A DNA stretch of 32,948 nt. It comes from Bacteroidota bacterium. Lineage in GTDB: Bacteria > Bacteroidota > Bacteroidia > Chitinophagales > Chitinophagaceae. Below are positions 11,306 through 21,231 of this stretch, piece by piece. The DNA lies in NCBI GenBank assembly GCA_026391415.1, contig JAPLEL010000028.1:1-32948 (forward strand). Reading direction: 5' to 3'. A program made the translations under genes and the position numbers. Under the pieces are notes generated by a model, which was given only the letters and a program-made list of their open reading frames with translations, had not been told where the DNA came from and did not search any database. Each line of letters begins with the position of its first letter. Positions within the stretch are counted from its first letter, which is position 1.

Positions 11306-11977
11306 TTAATAGTTTGAACTAGCAATAGGTGTTCCTGTTACAATGGCTACTCCAGCACTACAACCAAGTCTAGTGGCACCTGCATCCACCAATTCCTTAG
11401 CAAATGCATAATCCCTTATGCCACCGGATGCCTTAATTTGAACATGATCAGGCAAATGCAGCTTGAATAATTTAACCGCATCAACAGTGGCCCCTTTTTC
11501 GGCATAGCCGGTTGATGTTTTTAAATAATCAATACCTGCTGCACCATAAATATCACAACAAGCAATAATTTCTTCTTTGGTTAGTACGCCGCTTTCGATA
11601 ATGACTTTAATGATTTTATTTTTACTCTTTATTATTGGCATAATATGGTTGATTTCATTTGCCAAATAGGTAAAGTCTTTATTTTTTATGGCCGAAATAT
11701 TACAAACCATATCTAATTCATCTGCGCCATCCACCATTGCCAAAACAATCTCTGCAATCTTTGATTCTACTGCAGCATACCCAAAAGGAAATCCAATAAC
11801 CGTTGCCACTTTTACCTTATTTGAATCAGTTAGCAATTTAGCCAACTTAACAAAATTTGGCGGCACACAAACTGCAGCAAACTGGTATTCCACGGCTTCT
11901 TTACATAATTTTTCAATGTCTGCAACCAATATAGTTGGTTTGAGAATAGTGTGGTCTATATAGCTGTTAAGTTGCAT
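11306..11977 (-). CDS. deoC: Deoxyribose-phosphate aldolase
   Basis: MQLNSYIDHTILKPT..., VCVPPNFV, VIGFPFG, KTSTGYA, KASGGIRD. The track start (12031) overlaps the secA terminator hairpin, so ATG at 11977 is preferred. Confidence 0.92.
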   Translation of the reverse strand: MQLNSYIDHTILKPTILVADIEKLCKEAVEYQFAAVCVPPNFVKLAKLLTDSNKVKVATVIGFPFGYAAVESKIAEIVLAMVDGADELDMVCNISAIKNKDFTYLANEINHIMPIIKSKNKIIKVIIESGVLTKEEIIACCDIYGAAGIDYLKTSTGYAEKGATVDAVKLFKLHLPDHVQIKASGGIRDYAFAKELVDAGATRLGCSAGVAIVTGTPIASSNY

Positions 11978-12012
11978 GATTAAAATTTTAAAACCTAATT
12001 GATTAAAATATA

Positions 12013-12045
12013 CAATGGGCTTGTAATTCACTTACAAACCCATTG
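12013..12045 (-). terminator. Putative intrinsic terminator downstream of secA
   Basis: Minus-strand hairpin CAATGGGTTTGTAA-GTGAA-TTACAAGCCCATTG (one T:G wobble), 31 nt beyond the secA stop, followed by a T-rich stretch (TATATTTTAATC). Confidence 0.7.
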
Positions 12046-12075
12046 CTTTTTTATCTTGCTTTTTAATTGTAAGTG

Positions 12076-15000
12076 TTACACTGCGTCTTTACCATGACAA
12101 GCTTTAAATTTCTTTCCGCTTCCACAAGGACAAGGATCGTTTCTGCCAATCTTTGGACCAACTTGAACTGGTTGTTGCTTTACAGGAGTTGGATCGTAAT
12201 AATCATTCTCTGTTGGCACAGCACCCACATCTTCTTTTTGTGTACGCATTTTGCTCAGGTCTGTTTTTTGTTGACGACCTTCTTTTACAACGTCTCCATC
12301 GTTTAAGGGAATAGCTGAATGAGAAAGAAACTGAACAATATCTTTATTTACTTCTCCGTCCATTTTTTTGTACAAATCAAAAGCTTCCATCTTATAAATG
12401 ACCAATGGATCTTTTTGTTCGTAGGTAGCAGTTTGTACACTTTGTTTTAAGTCGTCCATTGAACGCAAATGCTCTTTCCAAGCATCGTCAATAAAACCTA
12501 GTGTTACAGTTCTTTCTTGTGCATTCATTAATTCTACACCAGCAGATTGAATGGTTTTTTCCATAGGTGCTAATACCTGAATAATACGTTTGCCATCAGT
12601 GAAAGGAACAATCACATTTTCAATATGTGAACCTTGTTGTAAACGAATATTTTTAAATACAGGAATAGATTGTGTAGAAAGATCTTTTCTTTTTCTTTCG
12701 TATTTATCTATTGCTTCTCCGTATAATTTTTCGGTCAATTGTAGTTCCGATGATTTACTTAATTCGGCAGCAGTAATGCTTGAATCAATTCCAAAATTTA
12801 CAATAACCGCTAAGCGGAAACCTTCGTGGTCATTGATTTCTTTGAACGAACTAATTAATCCTTCTGCAACAGTATAAAATGCATTGTCTAAATCAAGTGC
12901 TAGTCTTTCGCCAAACAAAGCATGGTTACGTTTGCTATAAATTACGGTACGTTGTTTGTTCATTACATCGTCGTATTCCAACAAACGTTTACGTATTCCA
13001 AAGTTATTTTCTTCTACTTTTTTCTGTGCACGTTCAATAGATTTGGTAATCATGCTATGCTGAATTACTTCGCCTTCTTTATATCCAGCAAAGTCCATCA
13101 CTTTGGCAATACGCTCACTACCAAACATACGCATCAAATCATCTTCTAGAGATACAAAGAATAAAGAAGATCCTGGATCGCCCTGACGTCCAGCACGACC
13201 TCTTAACTGCCTATCAACACGGCGAGACTCGTGGCGCTCTGTACCCAAAATAGCCAAACCACCTGCTTCTTTAACACCAGGCCCTAGTTTAATATCTGTA
13301 CCTCTGCCGGCCATATTTGTAGCAATTGTTACTGCGCCAGCAAATCCTGCTTCAGCAACAACTTGTGCTTCACGCGCATGTTGTTTGGCATTTAATACAT
13401 TGTGTGCAATTTGTTTTTGACGAAGCATTCTGCTCAACAATTCACTCACTTCCACCGAAGTAGTACCAACCAATACAGGTCTTTTTGCTTCTGTTAATTT
13501 TACAATCTCGTCTATAACAGCACCAAATTTTTCACGCTTGGTTTTAAATACTAAATCTTGGTCGTCAATTCTTATGGCTTTAACATTTGTAGGAATATTA
13601 ACTACATCTAATTTGTAAATATCCCATAGCTCCGAAGCTTCTGTTTCTGCAGTTCCGGTCATACCAGCCAACTTATGATACATTCTAAAATAGTTCTGTA
13701 AAGTAACCGTTGCATAAGTTTGTGTAGCCGCTTCAATTTTTACATTTTCTTTTGCTTCAATCGCTTGGTGTAAACCGTCTGAATACCTACGTCCGTCTAA
13801 AATACGACCAGTTTGTTCGTCTACAATTTTTACAGATTCATCCATCACCACATATTCAATATCCTTGTCAAATAAAGTATATGCTTTTAATAATTGTTGT
13901 ACAGTGTGAATGCGATCTGCTTTTACAGAATAGTCATTAATAATAGCTTCTTTATTGTGCAATTTTTCTTCTGAATTCAATGAGGCGTTCTGTTCTATAT
14001 TGGCTAAGGAAATACTAATATCAGGAAGTATAAAAAAGTTAGGATCTTCTCCAGAACGGGTAATCAATTGAATGCCTTTATCGGTTAATTCAACTGAGTT
14101 ATTTTTTTCATCAATGTAGAAATACAGTTCTTCATCGGCAGTAGGCATTTCTCTGCTTTGGTCTGCTAAATAAAAATTTTCTGCTTTTTGTAATTTCACA
14201 CGAATTCCTGGCTCACTCAAAAACTTAATCAAGGCATTGTTTTTTGGCAACCCTCTATGAGCACGGAATAGCGCCAATCCACCATCTTTTGGATCGTCGT
14301 TTCCATCTGCTATTTTTTTCTTTGCTTCGTTTAAAAACTGATTGGTGGCTCTTTTTTGCGCATCAACCAATTTTTCAATTCTTGGTTTCAGTTCAAAAAA
14401 TTGTTGCTCATTGGTGCTATGCCCAATCGGACCAGAAATAATTAAAGGCGTACGCGCATCATCAATCAATACAGAATCCACCTCATCAACCATAGCAAAA
14501 TGGTGTTTACGCTGTACCATTTCTTCTGGCGTATGCACCATGTTATCACGTAAATAGTCAAAGCCAAATTCGTTATTCGTTCCGTAAGTAATATCAGACA
14601 TATAAGCGTTGCGCCTTGCTTCACTATTAGGTTCGTGTTTATCAATACAATCAACGGTTATTCCCAACCACTCAAAAATGGTTCCGTTCCACTCACTATC
14701 ACGTCGAGCCAAGTAGTCATTCACTGTTACAATATGTACGCCTTCTCCTGCTAGTGCATTTAAATAAGCGGGCAATGTAGATACCAAGGTTTTACCCTCA
14801 CCCGTGGCCATTTCAGAAATTTTACCTGCATGCAAAACGCTACCACCAATCAGCTGCACATCATAGTGCACCATGTTCCAAGTAACCGATCCACCACCAG
14901 CAGTCCAAGTATTTTTAAAAACAACCTGATTTCCTTTAATGGTAATATAATCTTTTTTAATACTTAAATTTCTGTCTAGGTCAGTAGCCGTGCTAGCGAT

Positions 15001-15384
15001 TTCTGTATTTTCTTTAAAGCGTCGGGCAGTTTCTTTTACCACGGCAAATGCCTCTGGTTGAATGATAGCCAAAACCTCTTCTATTTTTTTATTACGTTCT
15101 TTTTTTAGGATATCAATTTCTTGATAAATCGCATCTCTTTCGTGGATATTGGCAACAGGCAAAGCTTCTGCTGCTGTTTTTTTGCTGTCTATTAATGCAT
15201 CTATTTCTGTAAGATGTTCTTTAATACGCTGCTTGAATTCTTGTGTTTTGGCACGTAGCGCATCATTAGAAAGTGGTTGGTATTCTTGAAAAAATAGCGC
15301 AACTTTTTCAATGATTGGCATTAACTGCTGCACATCTTTTTCACTTTTGCTGCCTCCGAATAAATTAGAAATAAATTTCAACAT
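12076..15384 (-). CDS. secA: Preprotein translocase ATPase SecA
   Basis: 1102 aa; [59 protein letters not shown]-terminal SEC-C zinc motif [14 protein letters not shown]. Confidence 0.97.
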   Translation of the reverse strand: MLKFISNLFGGSKSEKDVQQLMPIIEKVALFFQEYQPLSNDALRAKTQEFKQRIKEHLTEIDALIDSKKTAAEALPVANIHERDAIYQEIDILKKERNKKIEEVLAIIQPEAFAVVKETARRFKENTEIASTATDLDRNLSIKKDYITIKGNQVVFKNTWTAGGGSVTWNMVHYDVQLIGGSVLHAGKISEMATGEGKTLVSTLPAYLNALAGEGVHIVTVNDYLARRDSEWNGTIFEWLGITVDCIDKHEPNSEARRNAYMSDITYGTNNEFGFDYLRDNMVHTPEEMVQRKHHFAMVDEVDSVLIDDARTPLIISGPIGHSTNEQQFFELKPRIEKLVDAQKRATNQFLNEAKKKIADGNDDPKDGGLALFRAHRGLPKNNALIKFLSEPGIRVKLQKAENFYLADQSREMPTADEELYFYIDEKNNSVELTDKGIQLITRSGEDPNFFILPDISISLANIEQNASLNSEEKLHNKEAIINDYSVKADRIHTVQQLLKAYTLFDKDIEYVVMDESVKIVDEQTGRILDGRRYSDGLHQAIEAKENVKIEAATQTYATVTLQNYFRMYHKLAGMTGTAETEASELWDIYKLDVVNIPTNVKAIRIDDQDLVFKTKREKFGAVIDEIVKLTEAKRPVLVGTTSVEVSELLSRMLRQKQIAHNVLNAKQHAREAQVVAEAGFAGAVTIATNMAGRGTDIKLGPGVKEAGGLAILGTERHESRRVDRQLRGRAGRQGDPGSSLFFVSLEDDLMRMFGSERIAKVMDFAGYKEGEVIQHSMITKSIERAQKKVEENNFGIRKRLLEYDDVMNKQRTVIYSKRNHALFGERLALDLDNAFYTVAEGLISSFKEINDHEGFRLAVIVNFGIDSSITAAELSKSSELQLTEKLYGEAIDKYERKRKDLSTQSIPVFKNIRLQQGSHIENVIVPFTDGKRIIQVLAPMEKTIQSAGVELMNAQERTVTLGFIDDAWKEHLRSMDDLKQSVQTATYEQKDPLVIYKMEAFDLYKKMDGEVNKDIVQFLSHSAIPLNDGDVVKEGRQQKTDLSKMRTQKEDVGAVPTENDYYDPTPVKQQPVQVGPKIGRNDPCPCGSGKKFKACHGKDAV

Positions 15385-15448
15385 ATAATACTATTGGATA
15401 ATTCGATTTAATATAGATTCAAACTAAAATTCCTATTCGTCAAAAACG

Positions 15449-15492
15449 ATGCTGACAGTTGGCTTTGGTCAAATTGGCAGCATGTTTTTTTT
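15449..15492. terminator. Hairpin with T-tract in the secA-atpG divergent region (terminator or leader element)
   Basis: ATGCTGACAGTT-GGCTTTGGTCA-AATTGGCAGCAT (12-bp stem, one A:G mismatch, one G:T wobble), followed on + by GTTTTTTTT; on - it is followed by CGTTTTTG. Confidence 0.5.
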
Positions 15493-15669
15493 AAAAGGAT
15501 CATAAAGGTAAAGATTTTAGTTCCAGTATATGGAATTACAAGGCATAGATAACTGATATTTTGGGTGAATTGGGCTTTTAGGAGCACCAATTATTACTCA
15601 ATTCAAGGTGTTTTTTATTCAATCCACCATTTTTTTAGGTAAAAGGATGGAATTTCATGCCGTTTCTGC

Positions 15670-15677
15670 TACTTTTG
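15670..15677 (+). promoter_or_regulatory. Candidate Bacteroidota -7 box (TACTTTTG) for atpG
   Basis: TACTTTTG matches TAnnTTTG about 100 nt upstream of the atpG ATG. No good -33 TTTG at the expected spacing. Confidence 0.4.
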
Positions 15678-15772
15678 CATCCCAAAACTATTGGTTCAAT
15701 AGGTTCTTAATTTGATAGAAATTATTAAACAATACCTAGTAAAATCATAAACCGAAACTCGAAACTTACAAT

Positions 15773-16654
15773 ATGGCAGGTCAATTAAAAGAAGTACGTA
15801 GTAGAATCAAGAGTGTTCAAAGCACACAGCAAATTACAAAAGCCATGAAAATGGTTAGTGCTGCTAAATTACGTCGTGCACAAGATTCCATTACACAGAT
15901 GCGTCCATATGCAAAAAAATTACAAGAAATGTTAAGTAATATCATTGGCAGTGCAGATGGTGGACTTACGCTAAAACTTGCCGAGGTTCGTACTATTGAA
16001 AAAGTATTGTTGATTGTTGTAACTAGTGATCGTGGATTATGCGGAGGATACAATGCTAATATTATTAAATTAGCTAAAGCCACTATTGCAGAAAAATATC
16101 AAACCCAGTTTACAAAAGGCAATGTAAGTATTTGGAATATTGGTAAAAAAGGTTTCGAAGCATTAACCAAATCTGGATACAATACCAATGACACATTTAA
16201 AGACATTTTCTTAAACCTGAAATTCGAGACCGTTCAATCAGCAGCAAAAGCCGCAATGAACGCCTTTGAAAACAAAGAATTTGATGCTATTGAAATTATT
16301 TATAGTGAGTTTAAAAATGCTGCAACTCAAGTATATATAGCAGAAGCTTTTTTACCAATCCCTAAATCGGTAAAAGTAGTTGGCCAAAAACAATCTGACT
16401 TTATTTTTGAACCAGCAGTAGAAATATTAATTGCAGAATTAATGCCAAAAATATTAAATACGCAGTTATTCAAAGCAGTTTTAGATGGAAACGCTAGCGA
16501 ACACGGCGCAAGAATGACTGCCATGGACAAAGCAAGTGAAAATGCCAATGAACTATTAAAATCACTAAAAATAAGTTACAACCGCGCAAGACAAGCGGCC
16601 ATTACAACAGAATTAACCGAAATTGTAAGTGGCGCAGCTGCTTTGCAAGGATAA
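15773..16654 (+). CDS. atpG: F1F0 ATP synthase gamma subunit
   Basis: RSRIKSVQSTQQITKAMKMVSAAKLRRAQ N-terminus, TSDRGLCGGYN, and C-terminal ARMTAMDKASENANELL...YNRARQAAITTELTEIVSGAAAL. Confidence 0.97.
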   Translation: MAGQLKEVRSRIKSVQSTQQITKAMKMVSAAKLRRAQDSITQMRPYAKKLQEMLSNIIGSADGGLTLKLAEVRTIEKVLLIVVTSDRGLCGGYNANIIKLAKATIAEKYQTQFTKGNVSIWNIGKKGFEALTKSGYNTNDTFKDIFLNLKFETVQSAAKAAMNAFENKEFDAIEIIYSEFKNAATQVYIAEAFLPIPKSVKVVGQKQSDFIFEPAVEILIAELMPKILNTQLFKAVLDGNASEHGARMTAMDKASENANELLKSLKISYNRARQAAITTELTEIVSGAAALQG

Positions 16655-16700
16655 AACATACCTTGAAAAAGAATTAATTAAAAAATTCAGACATTTTACT

Positions 16701-17510
16701 TTGGAAATAAGCACTATTATCCCGCACATTGAAGTACTCATTTTTGCTAGTGATAAACCACTAACATCAATGGATATTGTAGAATTGATTAACAATACTT
16801 TTGGATTTTTAGAAGAAAGGATTTTGTTAGATCAAGTTGAAACTGCGCTAGATGGCATCAGAGAAAAATATAATTCAGAATTTTATCCGTTTGAAGTAAA
16901 AGAAAGTGGTGGCGGCTGGCAGTTTCTTACCAAAATAGATTTTCATACAACCATCGCACAACTCAATGGCGATAAATTTTTAAAGCGCCTATCCAATGCA
17001 GCTTTAGAAACACTTGCTATCATTGCTTATAAACAGCCTATTACCAAAGGAGAAATTGAAGCTATCCGTGGAGTAAATAGCGACTATAGTATTCAAAAAT
17101 TATTAGAAAAAGAATTGATTCTTATCAGTGGCCGTAACGAACATTCTCCAGGAAAACCACTACTATACGCTACCTCTAAAAGTTTCATGGATTATTTTGG
17201 CATTAACAATGCCGAAGACTTACCTAAAATTAGAGAAATTCTTACAGAGCAATTAATGGAAGGAACAATTATACGTCCAGAGGATTTTACCAACCAGCCA
17301 ATAGCAGACAATATTGGGTTTAATACATCATCCGAAGATTTTATTGATGAAGACAATGTAAATGATATTGACACTTCCACTTCAGCTGAGCCAATAATGG
17401 CAGCCGAAAATGAGCCAACAGCACATTCAGAAATAGATTCAGATGCTGAAGAATCATCGGATTCAGATAATCACGAAGCGGCCTCTGAAAACAAAGAACC
17501 AACCGAATAA
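16701..17510 (+). CDS. scpB: Segregation and condensation protein B, with acidic C-terminal tail
   Basis: IIPHIEVLIFASDKPLT..., LSNAALETLAIIAYKQPITKGEIEAIRGVNSDYSIQKLLEKELI. The track ORF starts at 16629 inside atpG; TTG at 16701 (LEISTIIPHIE) fits the usual ScpB N-terminus better. Confidence 0.9.
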   Translation: MEISTIIPHIEVLIFASDKPLTSMDIVELINNTFGFLEERILLDQVETALDGIREKYNSEFYPFEVKESGGGWQFLTKIDFHTTIAQLNGDKFLKRLSNAALETLAIIAYKQPITKGEIEAIRGVNSDYSIQKLLEKELILISGRNEHSPGKPLLYATSKSFMDYFGINNAEDLPKIREILTEQLMEGTIIRPEDFTNQPIADNIGFNTSSEDFIDEDNVNDIDTSTSAEPIMAAENEPTAHSEIDSDAEESSDSDNHEAASENKEPTE

Positions 17511-17570
17511 TATAGCCTAGTTATTACTTAATTGTTTTTCCAACATACGCAAGAATTATATCTTCGAATT

Positions 17571-18785
17571 ATGTACAAAGAATTGAATGCCGAAACCTTA
17601 TCAAAAATTGCCAGCACATATGGAACGCCAGTTTATGTGTATGATGCCAATAAAATAAGTTATCAGTTTCAGCAATTAAAAACCGCATTTAACAAAACCA
17701 ATACACGTTTTTTTTATGCGAGTAAGGCCCTTACTAATATCAATATTTTAAAGCATGTTTCAAACATAGGATGCAATATTGATTGCAGTTCTATCAATGA
17801 AGCTAAACTAGCCATTCATACAGGGTTTACTCCTGAAAATATTCTATACACCAGCAATGGCATAGACTTTAGCGAAATTGAAGAAGCTGCTACACTAGGT
17901 GTAAATATTAATATTGACAGTTTATCGAACCTAGAAAAATTTGGAAAAAAGTTTGGGCATAGCTATCCAGTTGGTATTCGACTAAGGCCAAATATTATGG
18001 CAGGCGGAAACTTAAAAATTTCAACCGGGCACCAAAATAGCAAGTTTGGTATTCCTATTGAACAACTCAAACAAATATTACAACTAGTAAAAAAACACAA
18101 ACTATTTATTAAAGGCTTACATATTCATACAGGTAGCGAAATTAAAGACGTTGCAGTGTTTATGAAAGTGGCCGACATTTTCGTTGACTTAATTCCGCAC
18201 TTTCCAGAAGTATGTTTCTTAGACTTGGGCGGTGGATTTAAAATAGCTTATAAAGAAGATGATGCTACAACCGATATTACAGAACTAGCGCATGAAATAA
18301 AAATACTTTTAACTAATTTAGAAAAAAAACATCTTCGGCAATTTGAATGTTGGTTTGAACCGGGTAAATATTTGGTAAGTGAGGCAGGCTACTTGGTAAC
18401 CAAAGTAAACGTACTCAAAGACTTCAACAATATTGCATTTGCAGGTGTTGATTCGGGTCTTAATCATTTAATTCGCCCAATGATGTACGATGCCTATCAC
18501 CGCATTGAAAATATTAGTAATACAACAGGTACCAAAAAAAAGTATACCATCACCGGCAATATTTGCGAAACAGACACTTTTGGTTCAGACCGATTATTAC
18601 ACGAAGTAAAAGAAGGTGATTTTTTAGCTATTTATAATGCAGGTGCTTATGGTTTTGAAATGTCAAGCAATTATAATTCCCGTTTTAAACCTGCAGAAGT
18701 AATCGTAAAAGAAGGCATCCCTCAATTAATTCGTAAAAGAGATGTTTTTGCAGATTTATTAAGAAACCAAACGCCCCTCATATAG
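17571..18785 (+). CDS. lysA: Diaminopimelate decarboxylase
   Basis: YGTPVYVYDANKI, FYASKALTN, GLHIHTGSEI, FLDLGGGFKI, GVDSGLNHLIRPMMYDAYH, CETDTFGSDR. ATG at 17571 preferred over the track start at 17532. Confidence 0.95.
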   Translation: MYKELNAETLSKIASTYGTPVYVYDANKISYQFQQLKTAFNKTNTRFFYASKALTNINILKHVSNIGCNIDCSSINEAKLAIHTGFTPENILYTSNGIDFSEIEEAATLGVNINIDSLSNLEKFGKKFGHSYPVGIRLRPNIMAGGNLKISTGHQNSKFGIPIEQLKQILQLVKKHKLFIKGLHIHTGSEIKDVAVFMKVADIFVDLIPHFPEVCFLDLGGGFKIAYKEDDATTDITELAHEIKILLTNLEKKHLRQFECWFEPGKYLVSEAGYLVTKVNVLKDFNNIAFAGVDSGLNHLIRPMMYDAYHRIENISNTTGTKKKYTITGNICETDTFGSDRLLHEVKEGDFLAIYNAGAYGFEMSSNYNSRFKPAEVIVKEGIPQLIRKRDVFADLLRNQTPLI

Positions 18786-18809
18786 AACAAAATTGTAGTT
18801 TGCATTGGA

Positions 18810-19589
18810 ATGATTGAAATACGTAATATATCTAAACAATTCGGCGCTCGCGTGATACTTGATGATATCAGCGCTGTAATGGAACCGGGCAAATGCAACC
18901 TCATTATAGGCACCAGTGGCAGCGGGAAAACCGTATTAACCAAATGTATGGTGGGATTATTTAAACCCGATATAGGTGGCATTTTATATAGCGGTGAAGA
19001 TATGTTTTCTATGGAAAACGATACCCGCAAACAACTCCGTCAACAAATTGGCATGCTATTTCAAGGAACAGCACTTTTTGATTCCATGACAGTTGAGCAA
19101 AATGTTTTATTTCCTTTAGATATGTTTACGCGATGGACCTTAGCAGAAAAAAAACGCAGAGTAGATGAAGTATTAGACCGCGTAAACTTAAACGATGCAA
19201 ACAATAGATACCCATCAGAAATTAGTGGTGGGATGAAAAAAAGAGTAGGCATTGCACGTGCTATTGTATTAAATCCAAAATACCTTTTTTGCGACGAACC
19301 TAATTCAGGGCTCGACCCTCAAACAGCTTTGGTTATTGATAAACTCATTAAGGAAATTACTGTTGAGTACAATATCACTACCATTGTTGTAACCCACGAT
19401 ATGAATAGTGTGATGGAAATTGGCGACCATATTTTATACTTATACAATGGTAAAAAACAATGGGAAGGAACCAATAAAGACATCATATTTAGTAAAGATG
19501 TTTTATTGAATAATTTTATTTTTGCTTCAGAATTTTTACAAGACGCAAAAGAAATGCGCATGATGCAAGCCAAACAAAATCAGTCTTAA
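18810..19589 (+). CDS. MlaF-type ABC transporter ATP-binding protein
   Basis: Walker A GTSGSGKT, Q-loop GMLFQGTALFDSMTVEQNV, signature EISGGMKKRVGIARAI, Walker B YLFCDEPNSGLDP; the LFDSMTV block resembles MlaF/Ttg2A. Confidence 0.9.
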   Translation: MIEIRNISKQFGARVILDDISAVMEPGKCNLIIGTSGSGKTVLTKCMVGLFKPDIGGILYSGEDMFSMENDTRKQLRQQIGMLFQGTALFDSMTVEQNVLFPLDMFTRWTLAEKKRRVDEVLDRVNLNDANNRYPSEISGGMKKRVGIARAIVLNPKYLFCDEPNSGLDPQTALVIDKLIKEITVEYNITTIVVTHDMNSVMEIGDHILYLYNGKKQWEGTNKDIIFSKDVLLNNFIFASEFLQDAKEMRMMQAKQNQS

Positions 19590-19613
19590 CTATCGCCCGC
19601 AAAAACCTGTACT

Positions 19614-20111
19614 ATGAAAAAATTACTCTTTTTTTTTCTGCTTGTTTTATCAATCATTTCAGTAACCGCTCAAGATAGCATTGATACTATCCCACCCTAC
19701 AAAAAAGACCCAAAAATTCCAGCATTTAAAATTGCATTAACCGATGGTACTTGGTTTACAAACGAACAATTACCCAAAAACAAGTATACCCTTATTGTTT
19801 ATTTTAGCCCAGACTGCGAGCATTGCAAACACGAGATAAATGAGGTCATTAAAAACATAAACGAATTAAAAGACGTAAACATGGTTTGGGCAAGTTATAA
19901 GTCACTATCTGAAATAAAAGAGTTCTATACCAAGTTTGAATTAAGCAAGTATCCCAATATATTTATAGGCAGAGACCGCGAATACCAATTGCCTAGCTTT
20001 TATCGGGTAAAATTCACCCCTTTTGTAGCCTTGTACAATAAACAAGGGCTTTTTGTAGAAGCTTTTGAGCAAGGATCAGAGATGTCAATACTATTGCCTC
20101 AATTAAAATAG
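19614..20111 (+). CDS. Secreted TlpA-like redoxin
   Basis: Signal peptide; TLIVYFSPDCEHCKHEINEVIKN (CEHC active site); FTPFVALYNKQG. Confidence 0.82.
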   Translation: MKKLLFFFLLVLSIISVTAQDSIDTIPPYKKDPKIPAFKIALTDGTWFTNEQLPKNKYTLIVYFSPDCEHCKHEINEVIKNINELKDVNMVWASYKSLSEIKEFYTKFELSKYPNIFIGRDREYQLPSFYRVKFTPFVALYNKQGLFVEAFEQGSEMSILLPQLK

Positions 20112-20152
20112 AATTAATAGAATTTTATGAAAGCTCCAATTCCTTGAAGCCT

Positions 20153-20160
20153 TACCTTTG
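20153..20160 (+). promoter_or_regulatory. Candidate Bacteroidota -7 box (TACCTTTG) for mdh
   Basis: TACCTTTG matches TAnnTTTG 38 nt upstream of the mdh ATG; -33 element not convincing. Confidence 0.4.
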
Positions 20161-20198
20161 CAGCGTAAAAAATTTTTCATTGTAAATAGCAATTGTTT

Positions 20199-21128
20199 AT
20201 GAAAGTAACTGTAGTAGGTGCTGGTGCCGTAGGAGCAACCTGTGCCGATAATATTGCCCGTGCTGCGCTAGCACAAGAACTTGTATTGTTGGATATTAAA
20301 GAAGGCCTTGCAGAAGGTAAAGCACAAGACATGATGCAAACTGCAGCATTGCTTGGCTTTGAAACACGCATTACTGGAAGCACCAACGATTATTCAAAAA
20401 CTGCTGGATCAAGTGTGGTAGTGATTACTTCAGGTATTCCTCGTAAACCAGGAATGACACGCGAAGACTTAATTGGTACCAATGCAGGTATTGTAAAAGG
20501 AGTTGCTGAAAACATTTTAAAATATTCACCAGACGCTATAATCATTGTTATTAGTAACCCAATGGATACCATGACCTATTTGGCTTTGCAGTCAACAGGT
20601 ATACCAAAACACCGTATTATAGGAATGGGCGGCACACTTGATAGTGCCCGTTTCAAATACCAATTAAGCCAACATTTAGGTTGCAGTCCTTCAGATTTAA
20701 ATGCGGTTGTAGTTGGTGGACATGGTGATACTACCATGATCCCATTAATTCGCCACGCCACTTGGAACAGTGGCCCTGTTACCAATTTCTTAACCGTTGA
20801 ACAACAAAATCAAATTGTTGCCGATACTATGGTTGGTGGAGCTACTTTAACCAAATTAATTGGCACTTCTGCTTGGTATGCACCAGGTGCAGCTGGAGCC
20901 GCTTTGGTAGCAAGTATTCTACGTGACGAGAAAAAATTATTTACTTGTTGCGTTAGTTTAGACGGCGAATATGGTCAAAGCGATATTTGCTTAGGCGTAC
21001 CTGTTGTTATAGGGAAAAATGGTTGGGAGAAAATATTAGACTTCCAATTAAATGCCGAAGAACAAGCAGCATTTAACAAAAGTGCCGATGCGGTTAGAAA
21101 TATGAATGAAGTTTTGAAAACTTTATAA
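20199..21128 (+). CDS. mdh: Malate dehydrogenase (LDH-like type)
   Basis: MKVTVVGAGAVGATCADNIAR, VVITSGIPRKPGMTREDLIGTNA, IIVISNPMDTMTYLA, VVGGHGDTTMIPL. ATG at 20199 (track start at 20193 is TTG). Confidence 0.95.
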   Translation: MKVTVVGAGAVGATCADNIARAALAQELVLLDIKEGLAEGKAQDMMQTAALLGFETRITGSTNDYSKTAGSSVVVITSGIPRKPGMTREDLIGTNAGIVKGVAENILKYSPDAIIIVISNPMDTMTYLALQSTGIPKHRIIGMGGTLDSARFKYQLSQHLGCSPSDLNAVVVGGHGDTTMIPLIRHATWNSGPVTNFLTVEQQNQIVADTMVGGATLTKLIGTSAWYAPGAAGAALVASILRDEKKLFTCCVSLDGEYGQSDICLGVPVVIGKNGWEKILDFQLNAEEQAAFNKSADAVRNMNEVLKTL

Positions 21129-21173
21129 TATTAAAACTATACGTTGTTTTGAATAGCAACTTATAATAAATTA

Positions 21174-21211
21174 AAAAGAGGCTATATCATTAATTTGATA
21201 TAGCCTCTTTT
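21174..21211. terminator. Bidirectional intrinsic terminator between convergent mdh and the PUL lyase gene
   Basis: Perfect 16-bp inverted repeat AAAAGAGGCTATATCA-TTAATT-TGATATAGCCTCTTTT. Confidence 0.9.
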
Positions 21212-21231
21212 AACTAGCACTATTAACACTA

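Noticed and set aside
14466-14654. Minus-strand 62-aa ORF overlapping secA in another frame
   Set aside because: Fully embedded in secA; out-of-frame shadow ORF.
15408-15590. Minus-strand 60-aa ORF in the secA-atpG intergenic region
   Set aside because: Contains the hairpin/T-tract element, low-complexity translation, no recognisable domain; more likely leader/regulatory DNA than a gene.
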